DNA of 64,000 bases, from NCBI GenBank assembly GCA_015501055.1, contig JADNYV010000126.1, positions 1 through 64,000 on the forward strand. Direction: 5' to 3'. The position numbers were made by a program, and so were the translations under genes. This document shows positions 46,774 through 58,867 of the stretch, piece by piece; the stretch's first letter is position 1, and each line of letters begins with the position of its first letter. This stretch comes from Mucidula mucida. Its lineage: Eukaryota > Basidiomycota > Agaricomycetes > Agaricales > Physalacriaceae. The notes under the pieces are model-generated. The model saw only the letters and a list, made by a program, of their open reading frames with translations, was not told the DNA's origin and ran no database searches.

Positions 46774-47417
46774 TAGAAGGGATGCTGAGCATGACTTTGG
46801 TAATATTGACGGTCCGGGATTGAGAATCTGATTGAAGGTCGAGGGCGCGTGATGGATGAGCAGCGTGAGTCGGCGCGTGAACCCAAGGTGAGGCCCGTCA
46901 GTAAATTGAGTACGTTCTGTAGTACTTTATTAGCGAAAGAAGATCTATACTTTCGATGCTCTAGAATCCTGAGAATGCGTGACATGATGCAGACTGGAGC
47001 CTTTAGTGAGGAAAAAGCTACCGAGGAAGAACCCGAGCATCCGAGTCTTCCGCGTGAACTTGATTGGACTGGTCTAGATCATCCGAAAGACAGTGCACTA
47101 GAGAAACCATTATTATGATTATTTCGAGCAGTAATAAATGCTAAGCGCAGTACTTGCCAAACATGGATGGGTATGACGAACGCCGCAGTTTCTTTCTTTC
47201 TTAACCGCCATCATGCATATTTCTCAGACAAAAAGACTCAGAAAGCAACGCCACACATTTTAACGCGGCAGACGGCTATGAGCAGGCGATCTGCGGCCGA
47301 CGGGGTCATGGCAATTCGTCAAACAGGGACCTGGACACATGGCCAGCCAGCGGTAAATACCGAACAAGAGCTTCCCTTCTCTCTCTTGCTCCCCCTTCAC
47401 CTTGCACAACGCCCACC
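46774..47417. other. divergent promoter region
   Basis: About 640 bp between the GH88 gene (minus) and the Knh1-like gene (plus). An open stretch of 89 codons at 46849-47118 has no motif and is not called. Confidence 0.4.
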
Positions 47418-48167
47418 ATGCTTGCCCGTCTCGTGTTTGCCCTCGCCGCCGCTGCCTCCGCCGTCTCCGCATTCGAGATCCTGGCTCCCAACTCGGCCAC
47501 CTGGTGGGGTCCGTTTACACAGTCTCTGCCGTCTACCCCAATTTTTTTCTCATTTCTCATACAGTCGCTGAATCCGAAAATGTCTTTACCTGGACGTGTA
47601 CCTCTGCGGATGCACCTACTGGTGGATTCACCGTCCTGTGAGCTTTTCAGTCATCGGTGTATCCGTCCGTGCTAAACATTTGGCTATTAGGATTGGCAAC
47701 CAGGACACCAGCCAAATGGCGGCTCCCCAGGCCATGTACGTCGCTCTAAATGCGTGAGCAAGTAGAGTACTGACAGCACCACAGCGTTGCCATTGGAACG
47801 AACGCCGACTGCTCCAAGATTCTCACTCCCCAGCAGGTTGGCTTCTCCGCCGGAACCGGCTACCTTCTCCTCCTCGCCGACCCCTTTAACAACACTCACG
47901 TATGCCTTGTGCTCCCGTGTCTTATTAATTCGTAACGCTGACTGTTTCAAGGTCTATGCGACATCCGAGCCATTCGAGATCCAGGCCAAGGGTTCCGCAT
48001 ACCCTACCACAACTGCTGCCATCGGTTCAGCCACTGGCTCTGGTGCCTCTGGCTCAAGCACTGGCAGTGCCGCCGCATCTAGCCAGACCAACAACGGTGC
48101 CCTCAAAACATCTGTGGGCCTCGGCTTTGGTGCCATTGGCGCTCTTCTTGGAATGATGACTTTTTAA
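47418..48167 (+). CDS. Knh1/Kre9-like GPI-anchored wall protein
   Basis: Small secreted protein with the Kre9/Knh1-type N-terminal domain, common in Agaricomycetes and linked to beta-1,6-glucan assembly in yeast. Exons 47418-47508, 47565-47637, 47691-47735, 47785-47899, 47952-48167. Signal peptide MLARLVFALAAAASAVSA, then FEILAPNSATWWVAESENVF, TWTCTSADAPTGGFTVLIGN, KILTPQQVGFSAGTGYLLLL and ADPFNNTHVYATSEPFEIQ. A Ser/Thr/Gly-rich stalk follows, then a short spacer (NNGALKT) and a hydrophobic end (VGLGFGAIGALLGMMTF), the usual GPI attachment layout. About 180 residues, all joins in phase. Function in glucan assembly is by analogy. Confidence 0.85.
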
Positions 48168-49054
48168 TTTTGTTCACGTCGTTTTACGGACCTGGAACAC
48201 TGACTGATATGTCTGTTTCTGGACTCTCTCTCTCCAATCCAGTGCCGCTCGTTTAAACACTATCTTTACTCTACACATACTTATATGGATTGGTTCAATA
48301 ACAACGTGCCTCACACATCGCTTGCGAACTATGCTTGTAACTCAAAGGCTAATACAGTCTGGGTATGATTACTTCTTTCCAGTAGTGTCTATGGCATCTC
48401 CGTTTTTACACGCGATGATCTTCAGTTTAGCTGTCCCGACAGTCTCGTTTCCTTCCATCTTGAACGACGGATTCTTCACAATAAATGTCCAGACGTCGTC
48501 ACATAAGCGATATGTATGGAGATGTCCCTAATGACAGTTAATTAACGCGATGAGGACAACATGACGAAACATGCCTTCAGCGTCGTTTTGTGCTTCACTT
48601 GCCGCACCATCGTGTCCGCCAGTGATTTATCGAACTGACAAGTTCAGTAGTTGCCAGAGGGAGTACGAGCAGAGCGAACCTGTTGTAGAACTTTCATGGC
48701 GAGCTGTGGTGTAATGGCCCCGCTCGTGATTAGCTCGTCCAATGAATCCGTCAACGCCATCCCAATACTAAGCACCGTCCGATTAGTAGCGTAGACAGCT
48801 TGATGCCAGTAGACGCACGAAGATCCACGGTAGAACTCGTAATAAGCAGACGCCATGTTGCGACAATGGCAGTCGGAAAGCAAGTACTATAGCGCTGACT
48901 CAGCACTGCATAACATATCTGTGTACAGAAAACATTGTATTGCAGGCGGCTACATATAATGTACACATGTAAAGAACTACATGCCCGAAGAGGAGTCCAA
49001 CAAAGAACCAAAGACCAAGTCCGCACCAAGTCCGCATTGGCGAATGTTCGAAGT
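48168..49054. other. intergenic, no gene supported
   Basis: About 890 bp between convergent genes. Short minus-strand frames around 48640-48890 show no motif. Confidence 0.4.
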
Positions 49055-50821
49055 TCAATAATTTGGCAATCTCTTAAGCGCAGGCGGGCGAGGCTCAGAA
49101 GGAGTACGAAGCGACGGTGGCCTCTGTGACTCCCCGTCTTCATCCTGCTCCCGCGGCCTCTCCCCACGATCCACATAATCCGGTGGAAGCTCGACGATAT
49201 CCTCTTCGTACACCCTCACAGGCGCACGCCCACCATCACGATGTAGAACGATGACTCGCTGAGGAGACGCCGTAGTCGGTCTCTCGCTCTGCTCCGAAAC
49301 ATACGTTGACGCTCCAACAGTCGTTCGGCGGCCCAATGTGGGCGAAGCGTACCAGTCGATGGGAGGTAGCGCGCTGCACCAAGGCCCATGGGTGCACCAA
49401 TTTCCAGGGTGGGCACAGTAACTTCCTCACTAACACTTCTCGCGTTGTTGTCGATTTTATGATCAAAGGCATACCGGACCTGTCCGTCTCGAGCCTTTCG
49501 CCGTCTTCGGTAGAGGGCAATCCCAACCACACCATCGCACAGAGAAAGATGCCACCGAACAGGCCTCCTACGCCGGCACCGGCGGCAGTGGAATGCGCCG
49601 TCTTCGCGTTTCTATCCGATAGCAATATACGTGAGTGAGACAGACGAACGTGCGCAGGTTAAGTAGAGAACTCAACATTGTTCCTGGAGCGAGGCAATCT
49701 GTTGGACCGAATCCACCCGAATGCATAGGACCAGCTGACCATACCAGACCTTCAGAGCTGACCATCGACATGAAAAACGGCATGGCTCTTGACTAGTGCC
49801 ACACTGTCAGCGATCCTGCATGATTAGATACCTGAACTCACGAGCGATACAGTCCATGTAATGGGATCCATTGTATTCGACGTCAAGTTGAATGACGGAT
49901 GCAAAGGCGGGGCAATCTATCATCGCAGTTGAGCTAGGCAAACAGGTCAGTGAGTGCACGTACCGTAAGAGTGAATGGAGGCGTCCCCATATTAGGTTTA
50001 ATTGATATATCCGTGCACTACAAGACGTGTTCTGTCGACAATATCATCGCCAAAGATAGAGCGGTGGTACATACCTGATCTACGAATCCAAACAGCGAGA
50101 TCGGTCCGTTCGCGACAGTCCCAGTAATACTCAGAGGCTTCAGAAATGTCACATTCGGACAATTCAACATATCGTCGGTGCCATTGAGATTCGGAATGAC
50201 AGTGTAAGTATCTTGACATCCGCTCGTTACGCCATTGACGTCGAACTGGAAGTAAACATCAAGTCAAAACGAGATTGGCGAAAATGTGTAGCAAAGCGGC
50301 GATCGTACCATGCAGATTTGGTACAGAGTGCCCGGCGCAAATGGTACAGCCCATGAAAACTCGAGTCGATCGCCAGCGTCGACGACAAATGGAGTTTGAA
50401 AGGTTCTGGATGGCTTGATTCACACCGTGCTTCATCTCTACAAGAAGTTACGCACGAAGTGTATATTTGCAAGGAGTATGGTGCGACCGGATTTGGTCTT
50501 GAGATAGATGAGATCATTGCGCAGGACTGAGGCGAGTCTTCGTACTCACCCAATGGCCTGTCGCCGCCCCCATGTCAAATGAAGGACCTCGCACTGTTCT
50601 ACGAGCCGATGAGAATAAGTCGTGGGAAAAGCATTCAACCTACGTGATACAGGTATTGGTACAGGAGACTCGTCGTAATCGAAGAAGAAGCCCTGTTGCC
50701 CTCGTTAGTCGCGTCGAAAGTCAACATCTTGATAACGTACCGGCTCAACGAAATGAACGACTTTAGCTGCGACTGGCGCCAAAAAGCATGCCAGTACCAG
50801 CCAGGCCTGGAAAGACAACAT
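49055..50821 (-). CDS. secreted-type single-pass membrane protein with PPxY tail, two frame breaks
   Basis: Type I membrane protein of a layout common in Agaricomycetes. Signal peptide MLSFQAWLVLACFLAPVAA from ATG 50821. Ectodomain with two related beta-type segments: FVVDAGDRLEFSWAVPFAPG through GVTSGCQDTYTVIPN, and VNGPISL-like/TPPFTLTIAPPLHPSFNLTS. Then a transmembrane helix (GAGVGGLFGGIFLCAM), a basic stop-transfer (LYRRRRKARDG) and a long cytoplasmic tail containing DIVELPPDYVD, a PPxY motif. Several introns of about 50 nt. One base seems missing near 49535 (between FLCAM and VVGIALYRRRRK) and another near 49350 (before LGRRTTVGASTYVS); both restore family-like sequence. Function unknown; PPxY could bind a WW-domain ubiquitin ligase (inference). 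Confidence 0.65.
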
Positions 50822-51456
50822 ATCGAAAGTGTCGAAGAGAGTAGCAGCGTCGGCCCTGGAAGCAGATCAGAGGTACCTGCCTCGTCGATGGATTTAAAGC
50901 AGCCTGAGTCCCTTGGCTACACGGACCGGAGAGCAATCACCTTGCAATGTAGCTGCGGGGTTAGATATGGAACCGATGAGAAGCTCATCATGATGCTGAT
51001 ATGTCGCATAATTGAAGGAGATGCCCCCCTGCAGTGTCAGTGATATCAACAAAAGATACTCAGACTATTGAAGACGAGCCTCTCACACATACAAGGCGAA
51101 GTGCCATCTTGGAAGGCGACACATGATGCAGGCCGAAGTGTAGTAATACGGGGAGTTGAAGTAACTGGAGAAAGATGAAGTAACTTGAGAAAGATACAAA
51201 CATATCGAGTGAGATGCGTGACGTTTTCGTTGGATCGCGAAGGAGACTTGTCAGGAAGGCAAGAATTCAACATATGTATTGCTTCAAAGTCATCAGCAAC
51301 CTGGATAGTGAAAGGTAGATCTGAGACTCACGCAATGGAACCTACGATACATGTACGATATAAGGATGTGAGAAACGCTACAGTCTGAGAAAGATACAAA
51401 CAAATTGGAAAAGATCAGATGTTCAGAATTAGTGATTAGTCCTGTCAAACGTCGCA
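50822..51456. other. intergenic, no gene seen
   Basis: Contains repeated AGAAAGATACAAACA-like words near 51188 and 51390 (direct repeat of about 15 bp); no gene recognised. Confidence 0.4.
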
Positions 51457-53706
51457 TTAGCGCGTCGCTCCAAAATTTGAGGGTATAGGACGCACCACAT
51501 AATGTACACTTCGAATTGAAGTCGACTCATATTCCGTCCAGGTCAGTGACACCTTCTTTTTGAGCCAACCGAGAACGTCAATCCCCAGGCCTTGACTCTC
51601 AAGGAGTTCCAGCGCTTTGACAGGCACAGGTTTAACGCCCGCAACCATTGATGCTGTTGCTCTGTTCTCGATCACTTGGACGACCTTGCCCCATGTGTCC
51701 TGCACAATCTTCGCCCACGCCTCTGTGTGCCCTGAACAGTTCCTCAGCCCGAGAGTTTGAAGCTGAGGACAGATCCAAGCATTATTAGGCCCATTTATTG
51801 CGACAGCGCCGGTTCCCGCTTCTTCGTCTGGATGGCTAAGCGCATTCAACATCAGCTCCACGTGACATCCACCAATGCGAAGACTCTCCAGAACCACCAT
51901 ATCGGTTAAGAAGTGCCAGTTCAAGACGGAGCCTTGATAGTAAGATTGTGGAGGGTCCACCAAACCCCAGCCATGGCCGTACGCGATGCTAAGGTGTTTC
52001 AATCCCGCGCTGAGCCCTGGCGTATTCGCGGCCAACGTGTGAATTGTCTCCTCAATAGAATCCCGAGCCTCGATATCGAAGTTCAATTCTTCCACCTCGG
52101 GAAGCACGAGGTGCTCGACCAGGTTGGAAAGGGAGTAATGGCCTCCCACACTCAACGTCTTGACGTGTGGGAGTGTAAGATTATTCAAGGGGATGACGGG
52201 GTTCAGGACATTCATGAAATGCAATGAAGCAGTTTCTAGAGTTTCCGCGGTTTCCTGAAGAATGTAAAAGATCTGATTGAGGGGAAACGATGATGCATGG
52301 AGCGCGCGAAGAGTCAGCTTACGCAAGCTGTTTTGGAAGATGGATGCAGACCAGTTGAACGGTACATGCTGAAGGGTTAACGATTCCAACTTTGGAGCTG
52401 GTTGAATAGGAGAGGAGTTCATAGGTAACCAACTCCAGTCACGATACGCCGCGGGCTCAGAGGCGGAAACATCGAATTCCTTCAACAGCGGTGCAGGTCC
52501 TATACATGCAGTGATAAGGAACCATCAGAGCATATGAAGAGATATCTACCTACCAGTAATATACTTCAGAGCACTGATGGACGAAAACTGCCGGTCGTAC
52601 TTGAACACGAACCGCTCCCAACGATACATCTGCTCCGCCAAATAGTAAAGTGCAACGAAACCCCACGGTGTATTGCCATCCGTGCGGCTGCCTCGCCCCG
52701 AAAAAGGTGGCGGCGATGGTGGGGCCCAGATGTCTGGACTGGAAGGCGAAGAGATAATGAAAGGGGTAGCCGGCGGTAGTGTTCCATGTGTTGTGAGAAT
52801 GTATTGAGGTCCTGTGGACGGGCCTGCAAAATATCCAGGAACAGCATATAGCGATTCGGATGGAGAAGACAAGCCACTGCGGCGCCGACTAGGGTATGCG
52901 TCCAAAGAAGGTTGTTTGACACGCAGATGAATTTCGATGTCCAACGGGACTGTAGACCCAGAGCGCTGAAGCCACAGGCGGACGGTTTCTGGAGCTTTAC
53001 TTGGCGTAGTCTGTAGTCGCATCTGCATAGAATAACATTAGCACTTCAATGCCGTTTGTAGGATGCCACGGCGAAAGGATAAACAACACGTTCACACGAA
53101 GTCAAAAAAGAAGTCTGAGCCACGAGAGCACCGGAAGCTGAAACAGTGCGTGGAGTGAGATAAGTGTATTTGTCTTTCAGGCCACTCAGAGCGCGCAGGT
53201 ACACGTTGGGCCAATAAGACACTAGAAACGCAGAGAAAGGTGCAGACACGCGCGAAGAGGAAAACATCTCATGTGAAAGGACGTACTTTGGACCATAGCC
53301 GAGGCATGCCTAACACCAAGTTGCGCCACACTGTACTTACTGATGCCAGCACCCAAGCGCATAGAGGATTGTCCTCGAAACAACAGTAGAACACTTCTCG
53401 AAGGATCTCGTTGGGGACCCTCCGCATGGGTGCCAGATAGGCTTCCGTGTGGTTGATCACGTCCTGATACGCAGATTTCTGCGCGCGCATAACTGTTATG
53501 GCAGCTTCGGCGTCGCGAAGCATGCGGGCGAGTTCCTCTTCGGCAGTAGATATCTGAGCAGAGAGCGCATTTTGGGACTGTTTTGTCTGTGTAAGAACAG
53601 TACGAGCTTCGGCAAGACTGTGCTCTGTGGGGGGATCCGGGCGAGCGGGCACCTGCCGCAACATGGTGGTAGAAAGAGAGCAACAGGCCACAAGAATGAA
53701 CGGCAT
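51457..53706 (-). CDS. F-box-like/LRR protein
   Basis: Agaricomycete F-box-like protein, presumably a substrate receptor of SCF ubiquitin ligases. Three exons: 53287-53706, 52554-53022, 51457-52499. Start at ATG 53706 or at the in-frame ATG 53664. N-terminal coiled coil (AEARTVLTQTKQSQNALSAQ), then the F-box-like motif LAPMRRVPNEILREVFYCCF ... SVSTVWRNLVLGMPRLWSK. A middle part (ETVRLWLQRSGSTVPLDIEI) and degenerate leucine-rich repeats follow: LESLTLQHVPF, LRKLTLRALHAS, LPHVKTLSVGGHYSLSNLVE, LESLRIGGCHVELMLNALSH, LQTLGLRNCSGHTEAW. The first intron (53023-53286, 264 nt) is unusually long. The frame is clean. Such genes are numerous and variable in this class, so a specific target cannot be named. 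Confidence 0.8.
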
Positions 53707-54244
53707 CTTGTTTGGTGTCCGATCCAATGCGTCACGAGAACGTGCACCTTGTCATTATTGATGTTGCTATTTGAGGTTACTCAAAGTCAAAATCCAGGCG
53801 TTCGTTCCCTCTTCATCCAGCGACTACTGCTCTTTCGCTTCAATTTCGAAATTTACGGCGCGGCGCGACCCGCACCTCTGATTTGGTTATGCAACGCTTT
53901 GAATTTTGTGCATATACTCCATTGAGCGTTATGAAATGTTGATCAAGAGCGCCGTGTATGGAGAGAGTACGTTGGTTTGTGGCACTGCTGCACTCCTGTG
54001 ACAGTATGACTACCGACTATACAATTACTGGGTACTTTTACTAGTCTGCTTCTGTGTACATTCCCTTCCTAGTGATCTCACATCTCCCGGTTGCCCGTTT
54101 ACAAGCATGTGATAGCTGGTGGCGCGACCAGTTGTGTTGTCTTCAATTTAAAAGATGATGTGTGGCAGTATGATTTACGAATCAACAATGCAATTGGAGC
54201 TGTGTACAATGTGACCATGATTAGTCCTTCAAAAAATAGTGACC
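53707..54244. other. intergenic, no gene seen
   Basis: About 540 bp between the F-box promoter and the 3' end of the APH-like gene; no motif-bearing frame. Confidence 0.45.
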
Positions 54245-56344
54245 TTACAATCTCTCAACCGCCTTCCTTTCGGCTTCGTATTCCTTCTGTTCAACGTCAC
54301 TTTCCCATCTACTGCGCTGCTCCGTAACCGTCAGCCATGCCTCCAAACGTCGACCCAATTCGCCTCCTCGTCCGCCACATATGTCGCCCGTCATATCCAG
54401 CATTTGCTCCTTCTCCGCTTCTTTATCAAATGGAAGCTTGACCGACACTTTTCGCCTTCCGGTTACACCTTCAATCGAATCAGGTGCCTCGACCACCACC
54501 GGATCGCTCAGCCAATCATCTTCCGAATCGAGCGGGCCGAGAATGCTATCGGCGAGACCTTCCTCCCAGCCATCCCATTCGACAAAGCGATGCGCCATCC
54601 TCAGGCGTGTACCAGCAGCCTCATAGTACAACCATTCTCGCGCAAGTGTGCCAATGCTTGAAGGTCGCGAAGCAACTGGAGTCGAGGCTGATTCCGACAT
54701 CTGGACGACGATTTCGCGAAAGAGCTTTGCTGTAAAAGGACTAGACTGGAGAAATGCTGGTAGATGGGCACACGCCCACAACGGACGCGTCGTAGTCGAT
54801 TCCCAGTCAATGATGCAAGTCTATAAACGCGGTCAGAACCAATTAAAGACGCCATATTTACGCGACATACGATCTTTGTGGGGTCTTCGTCGTCCACAAA
54901 TACATTTTCCAAACTTAGATCATGACAGTCCAATCCAAATAGCTCGTCTGCGCCATCTTCAGCGCCCAACTTGCTAACTTTGCTCCGCAGCCTGGTCATC
55001 AGCGCCATCCATCGCTGCATCTCCGCCTTGACGCGTTGAACTCGCTGATCCAGGTGTGCGATAAGGAAGGTACTCCTCTGCATCCGTCGATAATCACGAT
55101 ACATCGCGTCACCCGGACCATCCCATTCAGCTTCACTCTCCTCTAAATCCCATTCGTCGCTATCGTCACTCTGATCGCCTGGGACGGCCTGCAGGTGATG
55201 ATGGCGCGACGATATAATTTCATCAGGGTCGAGATGAAGTTTGTGTGGGGCGGCCTTGCCTTCGTTCTCTCGAATCACGCCTGTGACCTCGCGTTGCACA
55301 CATGAATCGAGATATTCTTGGGTTGAGGACCAGGGACCACGATTTATCTCATTAGGGTGCAAGAGATCTCCGCGATTAGAGCCAAAGAAGGGCCAGGAAA
55401 TGATAGGACCAATGTGGAATTGAGTCTGAGGGCGGGGAGTGGCGGCAACGCCAGGTGATGGAGAAGAAGAAGACATCGAAGACATCGAAAGAGTTGGGGA
55501 GAATGGAAACGCTGAGTAAAAAGTCTGTATGGCCTTTGGAGTTGGCAGGTTCGATAGAGCAGGGGTAGAAGGCGGGCTGGGGCCAATGTATAAGGAACCG
55601 AGCTGAGTGAAGCGATGAGCAAAGAGTGGCAGAATGATCTTGGCAACATTTTGGAGCAGCGTTACGAGCTCGCTGTATCCCAAAGAGTGATACACTTCAG
55701 CCAGCGGTCTGCCAGGCGCCTAACGAACGTGCCAAATGAATAAGCAGAGGTTAGGTTCATATGATAGTAAAGCACCTTTGACATGAGGATATACTCTCCG
55801 CCAAGGCGGTTGTATGGATTGGAGTCGTGATGATACACATACGGGACTGGAATGTTGGTGTTCTCGCGTAGATAATTGAGGGTAGCAACCTCTGATTCGG
55901 TCTTGAGGCGCGGCATGAAGCGACGGGCAACTCGCGCAACAATCTGCTTGCCATTAATAAGCGTTACCAAGTAAGCCTGCAGGACGGTGTTAACAGTAGC
56001 CAGACGTGTAGAGGTTGAGCACACCAGCCTTGTGGAATGTCCCTATAGGTAATGATCAGTGCTGGGCGATACGATAAGGGATAGCCAGACGTACCAGAGC
56101 TCAGAAACTTGATCCTAGCGACGGGGCACGCAAATTTCTCGCGTACCACGTCTTTGAGGACACTCCGGTCGACCTGGAAGGGGTGCGCGTTATGTAGAGT
56201 AGCGTCGGCCTTGTTTTCGAGTCGACGGTCTTGGTGCTCGACGTCCCAATCCCATTCAAGGGACTGCACGGCGACCATGGGTTTGTGGTTGTTGAGAGAA
56301 GAGGGTTCAGGTAAAACAGGTGCTTTGCAGACATGACCGGTCAT
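54245..56344 (-). CDS. APH-fold kinase-like protein with large insert
   Basis: Aminoglycoside phosphotransferase (APH)-fold protein, a small-molecule or protein kinase-like family common in fungi. ATG 56344 (MTGHVCKAPVLPEPSS). N-lobe: SGTFHKAYLVTLINGKQIVA, RVARRFMPRLKTESEVATLN, NTNIPVPYVYHHDSNPYNRL, GGEYILMSKAPGRPLAEVYH. An acidic and Ser/Pro-rich insert of about 250 residues separates this from the catalytic lobe: GLDCHDLSLENVFVDDEDPT, then across an intron ITCIIDWESTTTRPLW (Brenner-type H-x-D-x4-N and IIDWE). The C-terminus is charged and helical (EWDGWEEGLADSI). One intron near 55978 would start with GC rather than GT, or has lost a base. Substrate unknown. The catalytic residues are present, so it may be active. 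Confidence 0.75.
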
Positions 56345-57434
56345 GTCAGACTGACCAGGCCGCGTCGGATCGTATTGATTCTTGGTAGAGCGGGATTTGG
56401 TGGAATCAACAGCAGAACGCTGCCATGATACAGTGAAAGCGGTTGAAAAGCAGCAGTCGCAGTTATCTCTGCGGGTTTAGAGTGAGAAACAGAAGGCTCC
56501 TTGCAGATTACGGTAGACTTCATACTTGGAGGTTGCCGTCTCCTGTTTGGCGCTGCTTCCCTGGACCCCCGCAATTTCAAACGTCATTCCCGTGGATCCG
56601 TCTATATGGAAATGAACGCTTCGGAACGACTGGAAGCAACTGCACCGAACGACGGGAAAGGATCAGATTCAGAGCACACACACTTTGCAGTCCATCTACT
56701 TATAACTATCAGGAAGGCTTCTTACTCTCAATCTCCGCTCTATATCCAGGTTCACCTCCAGTATTCCAGATGGGTCCAGATCCGCAACCATTCGTCATCG
56801 GGATGTTATAAATTTCGTGCGGCCTTCCGACGAGAAGCCTTGAACGCCCGTTGGTATTCAAGTAACGACAGATGGCTGAGAAACGGTGCGACACGGCGAC
56901 ACCAGGAATATTGCAGGAATGATTTCGGTTGCGATCCGGGTACGTGGAGATAAGCTGCGATGTTTGTACCCTGTAGTCTGCAACAGAGAAATGCGTTGTT
57001 GTTGGTGTTGTTGTTGTTGTTGGATCGATCCTGATAGGCGAACACATAATACTAACGCCAAGAACATCACATATACTTCTTGAGGTGATTCTCCGCAGCG
57101 GGAGAAATATCAGAATGTAGACGAGATGAAGAACGCATTGCAAGTGACTTGGAGTCAAAGACGTTGTGATTGGCTCAGGAATGCCAAGAACGCACTGTAT
57201 CAACGCCATAACACCTCCCCCGAACTTGAAGGCCCCGATTCAAATGTCCAGCAATTCAGACTCGACCAAGTTAAACCCTACACTCCCACCAAGGAGGAAA
57301 AGTCGAGACTACCCCACACCTCCACAATCAGGGGTCCAAGGAAGGGGGGTTCTCGTCATGAAATAAGGTGTTCCTACGAGCGTATGATCCGCTCAGGTCT
57401 ATGAAGACGAAGACGACCGGGGTCCAAAGGTTGT
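56345..57434. other. intergenic, no gene supported
   Basis: About 1.1 kb. Overlapping open stretches on both strands (56501-56953 plus, 56709-57209 minus) have no motifs and are not called. Contains one TTG-type microsatellite. Confidence 0.4.
56995..57022. repeat. TTG microsatellite
   Basis: About nine units of TTG with one interruption. Low-complexity, intergenic. Confidence 0.7.
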
Positions 57435-57868
57435 CTAGGCGTCAACCAAACGTAACTCGCGCTCAAGAAAGGGCAAAGGTTCAGAATTATTGCTAGACTC
57501 CACCGAGACGCCATATGTAGAGACTCGACTTGGCTTACGCACGTCGGAAACAGACCGGCAACAATCATAAGAATATGAGTGACAGTTTCCTGAGAGACCG
57601 GAAGGCCGTCCACTGTCCAGCATCTTTTAGCTCCTTATGGTAATAGCAAAGCTGAACAACCTGTAGCAAGAGCAATGTAGGTGAACAGCAGGCTAAGGAT
57701 ATCCGCAATGGCAACGAGAACAATGTACGAAAGCCTGGAAGTCACCGAGAGAGTAGGGCAGCGGACATTTTGTGAGAACAGGTTCCTTGAGCGCGAAGAC
57801 AAAGTCAAGGGCACGCCGCAACACGGACGAAAGGGTATCCGGTTCGCAGAACCCGAGTCTTTGATCAT
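57435..57868 (-). pseudogene. possible broken membrane-protein gene
   Basis: ATG 57868 opens MIKDSGSANRIPFRPCCG, then a hydrophobic helix SRLSYIVLVAIADILSLLFT. One base out of frame follow LLLLQVVQLCYYHKELKDAG and QWTAFRSLRKLSLIFL, out of frame again ILMIVAGLFPT, and after a GT-AG intron the tail SKPSRVSTYGVSVESS ... FLERELRLVDA. Hydrophobic and basic segments alternate as in a small multi-pass protein. The pieces look like one protein with two frame steps. I do not recognise the family with certainty. Either a decayed gene or one hit by the same deletion problem seen elsewhere in the window. It is divergent from the cyclophilin gene, ATGs 93 bp apart. Confidence 0.35.
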
Positions 57869-57961
57869 CTTGTGCAGCAGACTTTACTTAGCGCATCCGT
57901 ATGTCGGAGCAGGAATGAGTTTAAAGAAATCGGCTTTATCCGGCCCGAACCTCTTCACCCA

Positions 57962-58867
57962 ATGACTTCGACGTGTTACTTGGACATTTATGCTGGCGAT
58001 AAGCAGAAACACGAAGAAGAAGACCGTTGCTACCAGGCTACTCGCTCCCTTTTGACAAAACACGCTCAGACTTTCGGTCTCCCTACCTCACCAGAAGAAC
58101 TCTCTTCAGAGCAACAGATATCCTCCACGACATTCATGTACATCAGTTCAGAGTACCCTCCGCCGGGCGCCTTTTCTAATATCTCATGTACTATAGAAAT
58201 CACCTAACCAGCCCCTACGGTTCGACCCGCCGCTTCCGATACTCGCTGGCAGGCTGCTCATCGAATTGAATCAAAGTCCTGGACTAGCCAAAACGCGTCA
58301 GAACTTCATCTCATTGTGCACCGGAGTTAAAGGCTTCTGCAAGAATGCGCCTAATAAGAAATTGCATTACGTGGACTGTCCTATCCATCGGATAGTACGT
58401 GGCTTCGTCGCTCAAGGCGGCGATGTTACACGAGGTGACGGCAGCGGTGGAGAGGTGGGTTATACAATGTATATCCTGCTGTCCGCGCCTGATGTTTTGC
58501 ACCAGTCAATCTATGGCCCAAAATTTGCTTGTGAGAAAGCAGGCTTACAAGTGACACCTCATCGCGGCAGCATCGCGATGGCCAACTCTGGCGGCAAAAG
58601 CCCTGTGAACACATCCCAGTTCTTCATAGTTCTCTCCGCAGATGAAAAAGCGTTAGCGAAATTGAAAGGTAAGGAAGCTCCTCGAGACTAACACTATACT
58701 CATGAATGCATTCTTTAGGCAAATACGTCGTGTTTGGCCAAGTAAAAGCAGACGATTCGGAAAGCCAAGAAGTCCTCAACAAGCTAGATGATTCCAGTCG
58801 ACCGATAGGGAGTAAGGACGAGACGCCAGCGATTTCCGTTTGGATTGGAGTATCTGGTGTTCTATAG
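57962..58867 (+). CDS. cyclophilin-type peptidyl-prolyl isomerase, probable frame break
   Basis: Cyclophilin of the type with an N-terminal extension, expected to catalyse cis-trans isomerisation of prolyl bonds in nucleus or cytosol. ATG 57962: MTSTCYLDIYAGDKQKHEEE, then ATRSLLTKHAQTFGLPTSPE. The catalytic domain reads LAGRLLIELNQSPGLAKTRQ, NFISLCTGVKGFCKNAPNKK, LHYVDCPIHRIVRGFVAQGG, DVTRGDGSGGE, across an intron SIYGPKFACEKAGLQVTPHR, GSIAMANSGGKSPVNTSQFF, ALAKLKGKYVVFGQVKADD. Stop TAG 58865-58867. The active-site R and QGGD are present (FVAQGGDVTRG). Between the extension and the domain (about 58150-58240) an intron ending near 58197 does not keep phase, so one base may be missing. C-terminus is short and clean. 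Confidence 0.8.

Noticed and set aside
56501..57209. Overlapping open stretches on both strands
   Set aside because: No motifs, mutually overlapping, composition as in intergenic DNA.
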